From positions 4,111 to 68,110 of the forward strand of contig JBKPGF010000046.1 of NCBI GenBank assembly GCA_046729255.1: 64,000 bases of DNA, read 5' to 3'. The notes beneath the pieces were generated by a model, which was not told the origin of the DNA, ran no database searches, and saw nothing but the letters and a program-made list of their open reading frames with translations. Positions within the stretch are counted from its first letter, which is position 1. The number at the start of each line of letters is the position of its first letter. The DNA comes from PALSA-612 sp046729255. GTDB taxonomy: Bacteria > Actinomycetota > Thermoleophilia > Gaiellales > Gaiellaceae. Below are positions 33,676 through 41,803 of the stretch, piece by piece. A program made the position numbers and the translations under genes.

Positions 33676-34054
33676 CCGCGAGGCCTGCGGTGGGAAAGGG
33701 TGGCTCGTCGCCTCCCGTCAGGGTGGCCGCGATGCGCCCGCAGTCGGGCTGGTGGCCGACGACGACCACTGTTTCGCCGCGGCCGGTCACGACCTGGGTC
33801 ACGTCCTCCGCCGTCGCGCCTGGAGCCAGCCGCTCCACCGCTTCCGCCTCGGCCCCCGTCGCCCGCGCGATCTCGTTCGCCGTCTCCCGGGCGCGCAGCA
33901 GTGGGCTCGAGAGCACGGCGTCCGGCGCCACGCCCTCGCGGGCGAGGCGCGTGCCGAGCTCGCGCGCAGCCGCCAGCCCGTCGGCCGTGAGGCGCCGGAG
34001 CTCGTCGGGCTCGCCCTGCTCCGCCTTGGCGTGCCGTACGAGGTACAGCCGCAT
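33662..34054 (-). CDS. sixA: SixA-type histidine phosphatase
   Basis: A 130-residue phosphoglycerate-mutase-fold protein. The N-terminal RHAKAEQG motif (MRLYLVRHAKAEQ) supplies the catalytic His, and VVVGHQPDCGRIAATLTGG the second one. SSPLLRARETANEI lies in between. SixA dephosphorylates phosphohistidine in proteins, such as HPt domains. The length equals the usual 130-170 residues of the family. The product could equally act on other phospho-metabolites, but the short form and the RHAKAE start favour SixA. It is located just downstream of the ZIP permease start on the minus strand and reads separately. Confidence 0.82.
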   Translation of the reverse strand: MRLYLVRHAKAEQGEPDELRRLTADGLAAARELGTRLAREGVAPDAVLSSPLLRARETANEIARATGAEAEAVERLAPGATAEDVTQVVTGRGETVVVVGHQPDCGRIAATLTGGDEPPFPTAGLAVIEL

Positions 34055-34074
34055 GCTCCCAGACTAGTCGCGAG

Positions 34075-35274
34075 TCAGGCGATGAGCAGCCCGGTCAGGT
34101 ACATGACCGCGACGCCCGCGAGAAAGCCGCCGCCGACCCAGCCTGACCGCAGGCCGCCTGGAGCCTTGCGGGCGACGTAGCGGCCCACTTCGACCACGAC
34201 CTGGAGCGCCGCCCCGGTGGCGACCGCGAAGAAGAGCACGCCGAGCAGGTCGCTCGTGAGAAAGCCGCCGATCCACGCACCGACGATGGCCGGCGCTCCG
34301 GCAATGAGCGCGAGCGCCGCGAGCCGAACGAGCGACACGCGTTTTCCCTCGGCGATCGGAGCCGCGATGCCGAGCCCTTCGGTGACGTTGTGCACCATGA
34401 AGCCGACGATGAGGAAGCTGCCGAGGGCAAGCTCGCCGAGGGCGAACGAGGAGCCGATCGCAAGCCCCTCGCCGAGGTTGTGGAGGCCGATGCCGATGGC
34501 GACCAGCGTTGCGAGTGCCACGCCGCCGAGCGTGGCTCCGCCGCCGGACTCCCGGCGGCCCAACCGCTCGGAGATGAACGTCAGCGCGAGATAGCTGCCG
34601 GCGACGCCGAGCAGCACGAGCCCCGTCCCGCCGAGCTGGCCGGGAAGCGTCGCCTGCAGGTCGAGCGCCTCAGCCAGCGCGTCGAGCGCCAGGAACGTCA
34701 GCAGCCCGGCAGTCAGCGCCATGAAGGCAGCCAGCCAGCGCGGGTCCGCCCCGCGCAGCGCGGGCAGCCACATGAGCCCGAGCGCGACCGGGACGATGCC
34801 GACGAGGAAGCCGATGAGGGCGTATCCGAAGATGCTGTGCGAATCGACGCCCGGCGTCTCCACGGCAGCGGCGATGTCCTTCGTCACCTGGATTCCCGTG
34901 GAGCTCGTCACCCCCACCGAGATGGGTTCGTCCTCGACCCAGTCGTAGGGGATGACGATCGTCGACGAGCGTAGCCGCCCGAGCGTCGTCGCGCCCTCGA
35001 CGGTGTAGGGGACGATGGCGTCGGCGACCGTCACCGTGCCGATCGTGATCGCGTCGCGCTGCGGGTTCGTCACGCGGATCTCGATCTTTCCCGGCTCGAA
35101 GGACACGCGCCGGATGTCGAGCTCGTCCGTCGGAGGCGGGTTCGAGCCTACGAGGTCGGTGATGGAGCCCCCGGCCGCTGCGAACAGCGACACCACGCCC
35201 ACGAGGAGGAGGATCGGCAGCAGCGCCCAGAGCTGCCAGCCGCGGCGATGGCCCGTGGCGGCGCGTGCTTCCAC
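34075..35274 (-). CDS. ZIP-family metal transporter with extracytoplasmic N-terminal domain
   Basis: A 399-residue protein starting at GTG 35274. Residues 15-37 form a first helix (LWALLPILLLVGVVSLFAAAG), then about 110 residues form a soluble cupredoxin-like domain (VSFEPGKIEIRVTNPQRDAI) outside the membrane. The C-terminal 270 residues are the eight-helix ZIP core, with the metal-binding motifs HNLGEGLAIGSSFA and HNVTEGLGIAAPIAEGKR. ZIP proteins move Zn, Fe or Mn into the cytoplasm. It follows the multicopper oxidase gene by six bases in an operon opposite a DtxR-type regulator. The N-terminal domain fused to ZIP is unusual and may bring in metal. Confidence 0.84.
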   Translation of the reverse strand: MEARAATGHRRGWQLWALLPILLLVGVVSLFAAAGGSITDLVGSNPPPTDELDIRRVSFEPGKIEIRVTNPQRDAITIGTVTVADAIVPYTVEGATTLGRLRSSTIVIPYDWVEDEPISVGVTSSTGIQVTKDIAAAVETPGVDSHSIFGYALIGFLVGIVPVALGLMWLPALRGADPRWLAAFMALTAGLLTFLALDALAEALDLQATLPGQLGGTGLVLLGVAGSYLALTFISERLGRRESGGGATLGGVALATLVAIGIGLHNLGEGLAIGSSFALGELALGSFLIVGFMVHNVTEGLGIAAPIAEGKRVSLVRLAALALIAGAPAIVGAWIGGFLTSDLLGVLFFAVATGAALQVVVEVGRYVARKAPGGLRSGWVGGGFLAGVAVMYLTGLLIA

Positions 35275-35280
35275 GCGCGC

Positions 35281-36453
35281 CTAGTCCTCCACCTCGAAGA
35301 AGCCCATCCAGCCGAGCTCCGCGAACTCCGACTGGTGCGCGTGGAACATGAACGTGCCCGGATTCGGGAACTCGAGCTCGAGGATCCCGCGCTGTCCCTG
35401 GCAGAGCATGACCGTGTCCGTGTACTCGAAGAGGTCGCTCGACCCTGTCGGGTAATAGCGGAAGAAGTTCGCATGGATGTGCATCGAGTTGACGAGGTCG
35501 TGCTCCGTGAGGTTCACGAGGTAGATGCGGACAGGTTCGCCGCGCTTCACCTTGATCGGGTACTTCGCGTAGTAGAAGGCGAGGCCGTTGACGGTGTAGA
35601 AATTGTTCTCGCCGTCGCCGTCCGTGTCGTAGCCGTTCATCACCATGACGAGCTCGCGGGCGGGCGCGCGCAGGTCGGGCGGGTCGATGATGAGCGCGCC
35701 GTAGAGGCCCTTCTCGATGTGCTTCTTCAGCGGCGTCGCGTGGCAGTGGTACAGGTGCATGCCGTACGGATGCGCCTCGAACTCGTACTTGAAGGAGTCG
35801 CCTGGCTCGATGGTCTCGAAGACGCCGTCCATCTTCGCGGGGTGGATCCCGTGAAAGTGAATCGTGTGCGGGTGTGAGCCGCGGTTGTGGAAGTTCACGC
35901 GGAAGATGTCGCCCTCGGTCGCACGCAGCACCGGCCCCGGCACCGTGCCGTTGTACGTCCAGGCGGCATACATGACGCCCTGGGCGACTTCGATCTCACG
36001 GTCCTGCGCGACGAGCGTGTACTCCCGGACGCGGCCGGGCTGATGCGGCAGGGCGGGCGGCGGGATGAGCAGCGAGTCGAGCGCGTTCGGGCCGCCCGGG
36101 GCGGGAACGCTGCGGCCGATCATCGCCGCGTGGCCGGCGCGCGCGTGGTGGTGCCCGATGTGCGTGGAGGTCGACGCGTCGGCGGCGCTCTCGCCCGACG
36201 TCGCGAGCTTCGCCAGCGGCACTGCGGCGACCGGAATCGCCGCTCCAGCCAGGAGCTTGCGTCGGGTGAGTCGTTTTGAACGACTCGAATCGGGATGAAG
36301 CCTTGAGTCGTCGGAACGAGCTGAGCGGCGTGCTCCATCGTCCTCGGTCGCCCCAATAGCGCTTCGGCTATTGGAGCTCCCTGCGTCCTCGGATCCCATC
36401 CGCCCAGCTCGCCCCGCCGACGAAGCGTCACCCCGATCCGAGCCTTTAGACAT
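35281..36453 (-). CDS. Multicopper oxidase, two-domain, Tat-exported
   Basis: A 390-residue enzyme. Residues 60-85 contain a twin-arginine signal (LTRRKLLAGAAIPVAAVPLA) behind an unusually long, serine-rich start. Copper motifs are HTIHFHGIHP, HLYHCHATPLKKHIEKGLYG, NSMHIHANFFRYYP and FMFHAHQSEFAELGW. In the type 1 site the His-Cys-His ligands are kept but the axial Met of nitrite reductases is Leu (GLYG), which usually raises the redox potential. It fits two-domain oxidases of metal or phenol substrates better than nitrite reductase. ATG 36453 was used and an internal start before the Tat motif is possible. It is the first gene of the MCO-ZIP operon and divergent from the DtxR gene. Confidence 0.82.
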   Translation of the reverse strand: MSKGSDRGDASSAGRAGRMGSEDAGSSNSRSAIGATEDDGARRSARSDDSRLHPDSSRSKRLTRRKLLAGAAIPVAAVPLAKLATSGESAADASTSTHIGHHHARAGHAAMIGRSVPAPGGPNALDSLLIPPPALPHQPGRVREYTLVAQDREIEVAQGVMYAAWTYNGTVPGPVLRATEGDIFRVNFHNRGSHPHTIHFHGIHPAKMDGVFETIEPGDSFKYEFEAHPYGMHLYHCHATPLKKHIEKGLYGALIIDPPDLRAPARELVMVMNGYDTDGDGENNFYTVNGLAFYYAKYPIKVKRGEPVRIYLVNLTEHDLVNSMHIHANFFRYYPTGSSDLFEYTDTVMLCQGQRGILELEFPNPGTFMFHAHQSEFAELGWMGFFEVED

Positions 36454-36478
36454 ATCGAAACTCTATATTAGAGGACAT
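36454..36478. promoter_or_regulatory. Putative DtxR/MntR operator region
   Basis: Only 25 bases separate the divergent starts of the multicopper oxidase and the DtxR-type regulator. CTCTATATTAGAG (36461-36473) is a near-perfect palindrome with CTCTA and TAGAG arms. GGACATATGTCT directly beside it forms a second dyad that includes the ATG. Promoters must overlap the coding starts. A metal-dependent repressor is the natural ligand. Confidence 0.5.
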
Positions 36479-37135
36479 ATGTCTCCAGCACCGCTCTCGC
36501 AGACGGCCGAGGACTACCTCAAGGAGATCCATCGCCTCGAGTTGGCGCAAGGGCGCGCGACGACGTCCGCGCTCGCCGCGTCACTCGGCGTCTCGCCACC
36601 TTCGGTGACGTCGATGCTGAAGAAGCTGGCGACGCTGAAGCTCGTCGTCCACGAGCCCTATCGAGGAGCGACGCTGACGCCGGCCGGCCGCAAGGCGGCG
36701 GTGGAGGTGATCCGCCACCACCGTCTCCTCGAGCAGTACCTCGCGGAGACCCTCGGCATGCCGATCGACGAGGTGCACGCAGAAGCCGACCGGCTCGAGC
36801 ACGCGCTTTCCGAGGAGTTGGAGGCGCGGATCGACGAGACGCTCGGGTTTCCGACGCACGATCCGCACGGCGATCCCATCCCCGATGCCGACCTCAACGT
36901 CGGCGTCGACGAGCTGCGGCCGCTCGCGACGCTGGAGCTCGGGGAGCGCTCTACGATTCGGCGAGTACCGGACGACAAAGCGTTGCTCGGCTACCTGCGA
37001 GGCCTGGGCCTGCTGCCCGGGGCCGTGGTCGAGCTCGTGCGCCGGGCGCCGTTCCCCGAGCCGGTGATCGTCTCGGCCGGCGGCGCCGAGCACGCGATCT
37101 CGGTCGAGCTCGCCGGCCAAATCGGCGTCTCGTAG
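36479..37135 (+). CDS. DtxR/MntR-family metal-dependent transcriptional regulator
   Basis: A 218-residue protein starting at ATG 36479. The N-terminal winged helix (QTAEDYLKEIHRLELAQGRA, SALAASLGVSPPSVTSMLKK, YRGATLTPAGRKAAVEVIRH) is followed by the dimerisation and metal domain (HRLLEQYLAETLGMPIDEVH, EADRLEHALSEELEARIDET) and a C-terminal SH3-like FeoA domain (GLGLLPGAVVELVRRAPFPE). With bound Fe or Mn such proteins repress uptake and storage genes. The His, Glu and Asp residues of the metal site are present in the usual places. The likely targets are the divergent oxidase and ZIP transporter genes and itself. Confidence 0.88.
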   Translation: MSPAPLSQTAEDYLKEIHRLELAQGRATTSALAASLGVSPPSVTSMLKKLATLKLVVHEPYRGATLTPAGRKAAVEVIRHHRLLEQYLAETLGMPIDEVHAEADRLEHALSEELEARIDETLGFPTHDPHGDPIPDADLNVGVDELRPLATLELGERSTIRRVPDDKALLGYLRGLGLLPGAVVELVRRAPFPEPVIVSAGGAEHAISVELAGQIGVS

Positions 37136-37203
37136 AGGCGCCACGCTGCGGATCCCTCATTCGAGTGACGCCCGCCCGCCCCCGGCGGGTCGATGGGTGA
37201 GGC

Positions 37204-38172
37204 GTGAGACTGCTGAGCAGAGGATTGGCTCTCGCCGGCGTCGGACTGGTCGTGCTCGTAAGCGCTGCTGCTGCTGCCGGGCCGGCGGTCTCGTTCACGG
37301 GCGCGAAGCGCGCGTATCAGGGAAAGCCGTACTCGGTCACCCTCGGCGTGAAGAAAGCGGCTGGCACGTGCACGCTCACGGTCAAGTACATGGACGGCGC
37401 GCTGCAGAGCGGGCTTACGAGTGCTCCAGTGGCGGGCGGCAAGGCGACGTTCCGCTGGACGGTGCCGCAGCTGGCCGCCCCGGGCCCGGCGAGGTTGACC
37501 GCCCGCTGCGGGGGCGCGACGGCGAAGTGGGGCATCACGGTCGTCGGCACGCTCATCCCGCCGAAGATCGTCGTCGTGAAGAGTGGCTACTCGGTGCGCC
37601 AGTTCCAGCTCGGCTCCACCGTCAGCTACGGCGTCGTGCTCAAAAACACGTCGCCGAACGCGAATGCGCTCAACGTCAGCATGCAGGTGAACTTCGTCAT
37701 GGCCGACTCGCACCTCATTGGCACGGCGACCCAGCCGATCCCGCTCATCAACGCCGGCTCGACGTACAACTACGCAGGCTCGCTCTACTTCTCGGGAACG
37801 GCGCCCGTCGCGAAGCTCGAGTTCGTGATCATCGTCGGCACCCGCGAGAAGTCGAAGAAGGTGCCGAACCCGTCGCTCGCGAACGTCGCCTGGGTCCCGC
37901 AGCAGTTCGACCCGCTCTGGACCGGCTGGGTGCAGGGTGAGATCATCAACAGCCATCCCTCGTACACGCTGAAGAACACGCAGCTCTCTGCCGTGCTCTT
38001 CGACGCCCGGGGCAACGTGCTGGGCGGCGCGACGGGCTCCGCGTACAACGTGCTTCCGCCCGGCACCCGCCAGGTCTTCAAGCTCACTAGCTCGGTGGAC
38101 GCGATTCCGTACGCGAAGGTCGCATCGGTCGACATCTCGCTGACGCCCACCTGGGAGACGCCGGCGGCCTGA
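37204..38172 (+). CDS. Secreted protein of unknown function, 322 aa
   Basis: The frame begins at GTG 37204 with a signal peptide over about residues 1-25 (LALAGVGLVVLVSAAAAAGP). The mature protein seems to consist of two or three Ig-like beta domains: an N-terminal one (YQGKPYSVTLGVKKAAGTCT) with one disulfide possible, and a C-terminal part with NTSPNANALNVSMQVNF and WVQGEIINSHPSYTLKNTQL, which resembles FxLYD-type domains with a conserved Gly-Glu-Ile-x-Asn pattern. No catalytic residues are seen. It is followed at 40 bases by a LiaF-like gene and may belong to the same stretch of envelope genes. Confidence 0.62.
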   Translation: MRLLSRGLALAGVGLVVLVSAAAAAGPAVSFTGAKRAYQGKPYSVTLGVKKAAGTCTLTVKYMDGALQSGLTSAPVAGGKATFRWTVPQLAAPGPARLTARCGGATAKWGITVVGTLIPPKIVVVKSGYSVRQFQLGSTVSYGVVLKNTSPNANALNVSMQVNFVMADSHLIGTATQPIPLINAGSTYNYAGSLYFSGTAPVAKLEFVIIVGTREKSKKVPNPSLANVAWVPQQFDPLWTGWVQGEIINSHPSYTLKNTQLSAVLFDARGNVLGGATGSAYNVLPPGTRQVFKLTSSVDAIPYAKVASVDISLTPTWETPAA

Positions 38173-38211
38173 CGCTTTGGCGCTCGCGCTTCGCGCTAGG
38201 GTGAAGGCGCG

Positions 38212-38682
38212 GTGCGGGGTATCGGAAAGCTCTTTCTGCTCCTGCTCGGGTTCTGGGGCGGCTTCATGGCCGCCGCCGCCGCCGTCAAACGCGTCCTTCC
38301 GTCTCGCGGCGACGCGGAAAGCGACGAGGTGGCGTTGATGGCGGTGTTCGACGGCCAGGAGCTGCGCAGCGAGGCGAAGGCGTTCCGGGGCGGCTCCATG
38401 CTCGCGTGGTACGGAGGAATCGACGCGGATTTGCGCGACGCGCAGCTGGCGCCGGGCGGCGCACGGCTCTCCGTGGGCGCGCTGTTCGGCGGAGTGTCGA
38501 TCCGCGTGCCTGCCGGCTGGCGCGTCGAGAAGTCGATGAAGGCAGTCGCCGGCGGCGTGGAGGTCGGCGGCGAGGATCCCGACGACCCGGATGCGCCGAC
38601 GCTCGTGCTCGACGGCTATGCCCTGTGCGGCGGGGTCGCCGTCAGCCGGAAGCAACCGGAAGGGACGTCGAGCGCGGGGTAG
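38212..38682 (+). CDS. LiaF-like / cell wall-active antibiotic response protein
   Basis: A 156-residue protein starting at GTG 38212. Residues 5-24 form one membrane anchor (GKLFLLLLGFWGGFMAAAAA). The rest holds the LiaF C-terminal-like (DUF2154-type) parallel beta-helix: ELRSEAKAFRGGSMLAWYGG, IDADLRDAQLAPGGARLSVG, ALFGGVSIRVPAGWRVE. Ladder-like repetition of G-x-h-D/G turns is typical of that domain. LiaF proteins inhibit a cell-envelope stress kinase in firmicutes, but stand-alone forms in actinobacteria have unknown roles. No LiaRS-type pair is seen in the window. Confidence 0.72.
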   Translation: MRGIGKLFLLLLGFWGGFMAAAAAVKRVLPSRGDAESDEVALMAVFDGQELRSEAKAFRGGSMLAWYGGIDADLRDAQLAPGGARLSVGALFGGVSIRVPAGWRVEKSMKAVAGGVEVGGEDPDDPDAPTLVLDGYALCGGVAVSRKQPEGTSSAG

Positions 38683-38691
38683 AGTCGCGCC

Positions 38692-39540
38692 GTGGCGAGC
38701 AGCTTCCGCTACGTCGTGTGTGACGTCTTCACCGACCGCCCGCTGGCGGGAAACCAGCTCGCGGTCTTCACCGACGCGCGGGAGATCCCCGAGCCCGAGC
38801 TGCAGCTGCTTGCCCGCGAGATGGCGTTCTCCGAGACCGTCTTCGTGTACCCGGCCGACAGCGACGGTCACGTCCGGCTGCGCATCTTCACGCCCGCGGT
38901 CGAGATTCCGTTCGCCGGTCATCCGGTGCTGGGCTCGGCGTTTGTTCTCGCAGGGCCGCTCCAGGTGGAGACGATTCGCCTCGAGACGGGCGTCGGAGTG
39001 GTTCCGGTGCGCGTAGAGCGCGAGGGCGCGCGTATCGTCTTCGGTCGCATGGAGCAGCCGGTTCCTACGTGGAGCTCGTACCCTCAGGCCGACGAGATGC
39101 TCGAGGGTCTCGGCGTCGACGGCTCGGAGCTGCCCGTCGAGGTCTACGACAACGGGTTGCGGATGGCGTACGTCGTGCTCGGCTCGGAGGAGGCGGTCGC
39201 TGCCGTCGTGCCCGACGTCAACCGGCTGGCCAAGCTCCCGAACGTCGTCGGCACGAACACGTGCGCCGGCGCGGGTCGCCGCTGGAAGACGAGGATGTTC
39301 GCACCGGGTGACGGTGTCGCGGAGGATCCTGCCACCGGCTCGGCGGCAGGGCCGCTGGCCGTTCACCTCCTGCGGCACGGCCTCGTCGAGTCGGGTCAGG
39401 AGATCGAGATCTCGCAGGGCGCAGAGGTCGGCCGGCCGTCGACGCTCTATGCGACGGCCTGGGGCACGTCCGACGAGATCGAGCGCGTCGAGGTAGCCGG
39501 GAGCGCCGTCGTCGTCGCGCGCGGGGAGTTCCAGCTGTGA
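38692..39540 (+). CDS. PhzF-family isomerase/epimerase-like protein
   Basis: A 282-residue protein starting at GTG 38692, nine bases after the LiaF-like gene. The N-terminal FTDRPLAGNQLAVFTDARE and the catalytic Glu in MAFSETVFVYPADSD are PhzF hallmarks. The second half repeats the fold, with RMFAPGDGVAEDPATGSAAG and HLLRHGLVESGQEIEISQG. PhzF itself isomerises a phenazine precursor, while most homologues have other, mostly unknown substrates. No phenazine genes are present, so this is a general PhzF family member. It overlaps the next gene, a lipoprotein, by four bases (GTGA). Confidence 0.84.
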   Translation: MASSFRYVVCDVFTDRPLAGNQLAVFTDAREIPEPELQLLAREMAFSETVFVYPADSDGHVRLRIFTPAVEIPFAGHPVLGSAFVLAGPLQVETIRLETGVGVVPVRVEREGARIVFGRMEQPVPTWSSYPQADEMLEGLGVDGSELPVEVYDNGLRMAYVVLGSEEAVAAVVPDVNRLAKLPNVVGTNTCAGAGRRWKTRMFAPGDGVAEDPATGSAAGPLAVHLLRHGLVESGQEIEISQGAEVGRPSTLYATAWGTSDEIERVEVAGSAVVVARGEFQL

Positions 39541-39986
39541 TCCGACTACTCGCCCCCGTTCTCCTCGCCGCAGGCGTTCTCAGTCTCGCGGCGTGCGGTG
39601 GCGACAACGGGACGACGGCGAGTCCGCCGCCGCCGCCTCCGTCCTCGGCGACGACGACACTGCCGCTCCCGCCACCTCCACCTCCAGTGCCACAACCGCC
39701 TGCGCCTTCGACCACGCCGGAGGTGACGACCGTTCGGATCGTCGTGCGCGACGGCAAGGTCGTCGGCGGCCTTAAGCGCGCAAGCATCGACCAGGGCAAG
39801 AGGGCCGCAATCGCCGTCAGCTCCGACGTGGCCGACGAGGTGCACCTGCACGGATACGACAAGAGCATCGACGTGGCGCCCGGCAAGCCGGCGCGGCTCG
39901 CCTTCGTCGCCTCAATTCCGGGCCGCTTCGAGGTCGAGCTCGAGGATCGCGGGCTCCAGATCGCCGACATCGAAGTTCGTCCGTGA
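39537..39986 (+). CDS. Proline-rich lipoprotein with cupredoxin-like domain
   Basis: A 149-residue protein starting at GTG 39537. The signal ends in a lipobox (VLSLAACGGDNG), so the mature protein is a lipid-anchored lipoprotein. A 40-residue Pro/Thr linker (runs of prolines around residues 31-58) connects it to a compact beta domain with VTTVRIVVRDGKVVGGLKRA, DEVHLHGYDKSIDVAPGKPA and RFEVELEDRGLQIADIEVRP, which reads like a cupredoxin; the DEVHLHGYD His residues might bind metal. It overlaps by four bases with the next membrane-protein gene. The pair probably works together at the membrane. Confidence 0.7.
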   Translation: MIRLLAPVLLAAGVLSLAACGGDNGTTASPPPPPPSSATTTLPLPPPPPPVPQPPAPSTTPEVTTVRIVVRDGKVVGGLKRASIDQGKRAAIAVSSDVADEVHLHGYDKSIDVAPGKPARLAFVASIPGRFEVELEDRGLQIADIEVRP

Positions 39987-41407
39987 ACAGAGCCTTTGCG
40001 GCGCTCTGCGCGCTGCTCGCGCTCGCCGCTCTCGCCCTTCCCGCCTCGGCCTCCGCGCACGGCATCGGCGGCATCCGCGACCTTCCGGTTCCCGGCTGGC
40101 TGTTTCTCGTGGGCGGCGCGACCGTGCTCGTCATCTCCTTCGTCGCGCTCGGAGCCCTCTGGCGGGAGCCGAAGCTCGAGGTAGGGGCCGGGCGGCCGTT
40201 GCCAGAGGGTCTTCAGCGTGTGCTGCTCTCGCCGTACCTCCGTGTTGTCCTCAGCGGGCTCTCGCTCGCGCTCTTCATCGTTGTCTGGACGGCTGCGTGG
40301 TTCGGCTCGGAGCGGGGGAGTGACAACCTCGCGCCGACGTTCGTCTACATCGCCTTCTGGGTCGGCGTCCTCGTCCTTCAGATCGCGCTCGGGAACGTGT
40401 GGTCCGTGCTCGATCCGTGGCGGGCGGCCGCAGACGCCGTCGCGTGGATGGGGCGACAGCTAGGTTGGTCACGCGAGCCGCGCGCGTACCCGGCCGGCCT
40501 CGGGCTATGGCCGGCCGTCCTCCTGTTGTTCTCGTTCATCGCGCTCGAGCTCGTGTACTCGGATCCCGCCGCCCCTCGCACGGTCGCGTGGGCAATCACC
40601 GTGTACAGCATCGCCACGTGGACGGGGATGGTGATCTTCGGCCGGCGCGACTGGCGCGAGAACGGTGACGGCTTTGCCGTGTTCTTCGGCTTCATCTCCC
40701 GCGCCGCGATCTTCGGCAGCCGCGAACGCGAGGACGGGGGGAAGGAGCTGATTGTCCGCAAGCCGCTGTCCGAGCTGGCGCTGGTCGAGCGCCGGCCCGG
40801 CGCCGTCGCGTTCCTTGCCGTCATGCTGGGCTCCGTCGCCTTCGACGGGCTCTCGCGTTCGACGTGGTGGTTCGAGCGGATCTACGACATCGAGGTGCGG
40901 TTCTCCAGCCCCGAGAGCGCAGAGCGGGCCGTCGAGTTGCTCAACCTCTCCGCGCTCATCCTCGTCGTGCTCTTCGTAGCCACCGTCTACACGCTCTCTG
41001 TGAAGATCGCCGAGGGCGTCGTCGGCGAGCGGGCGAGGTTCTCGGGCATCTTCGTGGGCAGCCTGATCCCGATCGCGATCGTCTATGCCCTCTCGCACTA
41101 CCTCTCGCTGCTCGTCGTCTCCGGACAGTTCGTCATCCCGCTTCTGTCCGACCCGTACGGGCTCGACTGGAACGTCCTCGGGACGGCCGGCTTCGAGCCG
41201 AATCTCACGCTGCTCAAGCCGAACATGACGTGGTACACGCAAGTCGCCGTGCTCGTGATCGGCCACGTGCTCGCGCTGATCGTGGCGCACGACCGCGCCG
41301 TCGCTCTCTCACCGACCTCTCGCATCGCGCTCCGAACGCAGTACGTGATGCTTGCGCTGATGGTGCTGTACACCGTGGGCGGCATGTGGCTGCTCTCCCT
41401 GACATGA
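39983..41407 (+). CDS. Polytopic membrane protein with N-terminal signal (fenitrothion-hydrolase-like annotation class)
   Basis: A 474-residue protein starting at GTG 39983. After a signal-like segment (LLALAALALPASASAHGIGG) come about ten to twelve membrane helices with several Trp-rich loops (RAAADAVAWMGRQLGWSREP) and the conserved block ARFSGIFVGSLIPIAIVYALSHYLSLL. It ends in TQYVMLALMVLYTVGGMWLL. I believe homologues carry the name fenitrothion hydrolase in databases, but no hydrolase motif is visible here and the name may be misleading. It is translationally coupled with the cupredoxin-like lipoprotein, so a role in metal or redox transport across the membrane is a fair alternative. Confidence 0.6.
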   Translation: MNRAFAALCALLALAALALPASASAHGIGGIRDLPVPGWLFLVGGATVLVISFVALGALWREPKLEVGAGRPLPEGLQRVLLSPYLRVVLSGLSLALFIVVWTAAWFGSERGSDNLAPTFVYIAFWVGVLVLQIALGNVWSVLDPWRAAADAVAWMGRQLGWSREPRAYPAGLGLWPAVLLLFSFIALELVYSDPAAPRTVAWAITVYSIATWTGMVIFGRRDWRENGDGFAVFFGFISRAAIFGSREREDGGKELIVRKPLSELALVERRPGAVAFLAVMLGSVAFDGLSRSTWWFERIYDIEVRFSSPESAERAVELLNLSALILVVLFVATVYTLSVKIAEGVVGERARFSGIFVGSLIPIAIVYALSHYLSLLVVSGQFVIPLLSDPYGLDWNVLGTAGFEPNLTLLKPNMTWYTQVAVLVIGHVLALIVAHDRAVALSPTSRIALRTQYVMLALMVLYTVGGMWLLSLT

Positions 41408-41416
41408 CCTGACGCA

Positions 41417-41803
41417 CTAGGCCTTGAGCTCGATCGCCTCGATATCGGGGAGCTCCGCTGCGAGCGGCTCCCAGAACCGCCCGCCGTCGCGGGACAGGTA
41501 CAACCGGTTCCGTCCGGCGTAGAGGATGACGTCGGGGTCGTCCTCGCGTATCGCGATCGCGAACCCCGGCGGCAGGCCGCGCCCCGCTTCCCGCCACGTC
41601 TGTCCGGCGTCGTGTGAGATGACGAGCGGCGGTCGGGAGTCGACGACGACTGCGACCGTCGAGCCGGTCGAGGCGGCGCAGACGACGCGCGGCAGACCGG
41701 TCTCGACGTGATGCGGCTCGATCGTGCCCGCTCCCGGCTCGACCTCCTCCGTCTCGAGGTCGACCTCGAGCACGCCGTCGATCGTCGCCACCCTGGCAAT
41801 CAC
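41417..41803 (-). CDS. BNR/Asp-box repeat protein, 128 aa
   Basis: A 128-residue protein starting at GTG 41803, which overlaps the permease stop by four bases. Three Asp-box-like repeats can be seen: VISHDAGQTWREAGRGLP, DVILYAGRNRLYLSRDGGRF and WEPLAAELPDIEAIELK. Such repeats form parts of beta-propellers in sialidase-like or photosystem-assembly proteins. At this length it can form only part of a propeller, so it may be an oligomer or a truncated member. It has no signal peptide. Co-transcription with the permease places it under the TPP riboswitch. A thiamine link is inferred from position only. Confidence 0.62.
   Translation of the reverse strand: MIARVATIDGVLEVDLETEEVEPGAGTIEPHHVETGLPRVVCAASTGSTVAVVVDSRPPLVISHDAGQTWREAGRGLPPGFAIAIREDDPDVILYAGRNRLYLSRDGGRFWEPLAAELPDIEAIELKA

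Noticed and set aside
39537..39986. Proline-rich stretch as a low-quality or repeat region
   Set aside because: It is a normal Pro/Thr linker between a lipobox and a folded domain in a lipoprotein.
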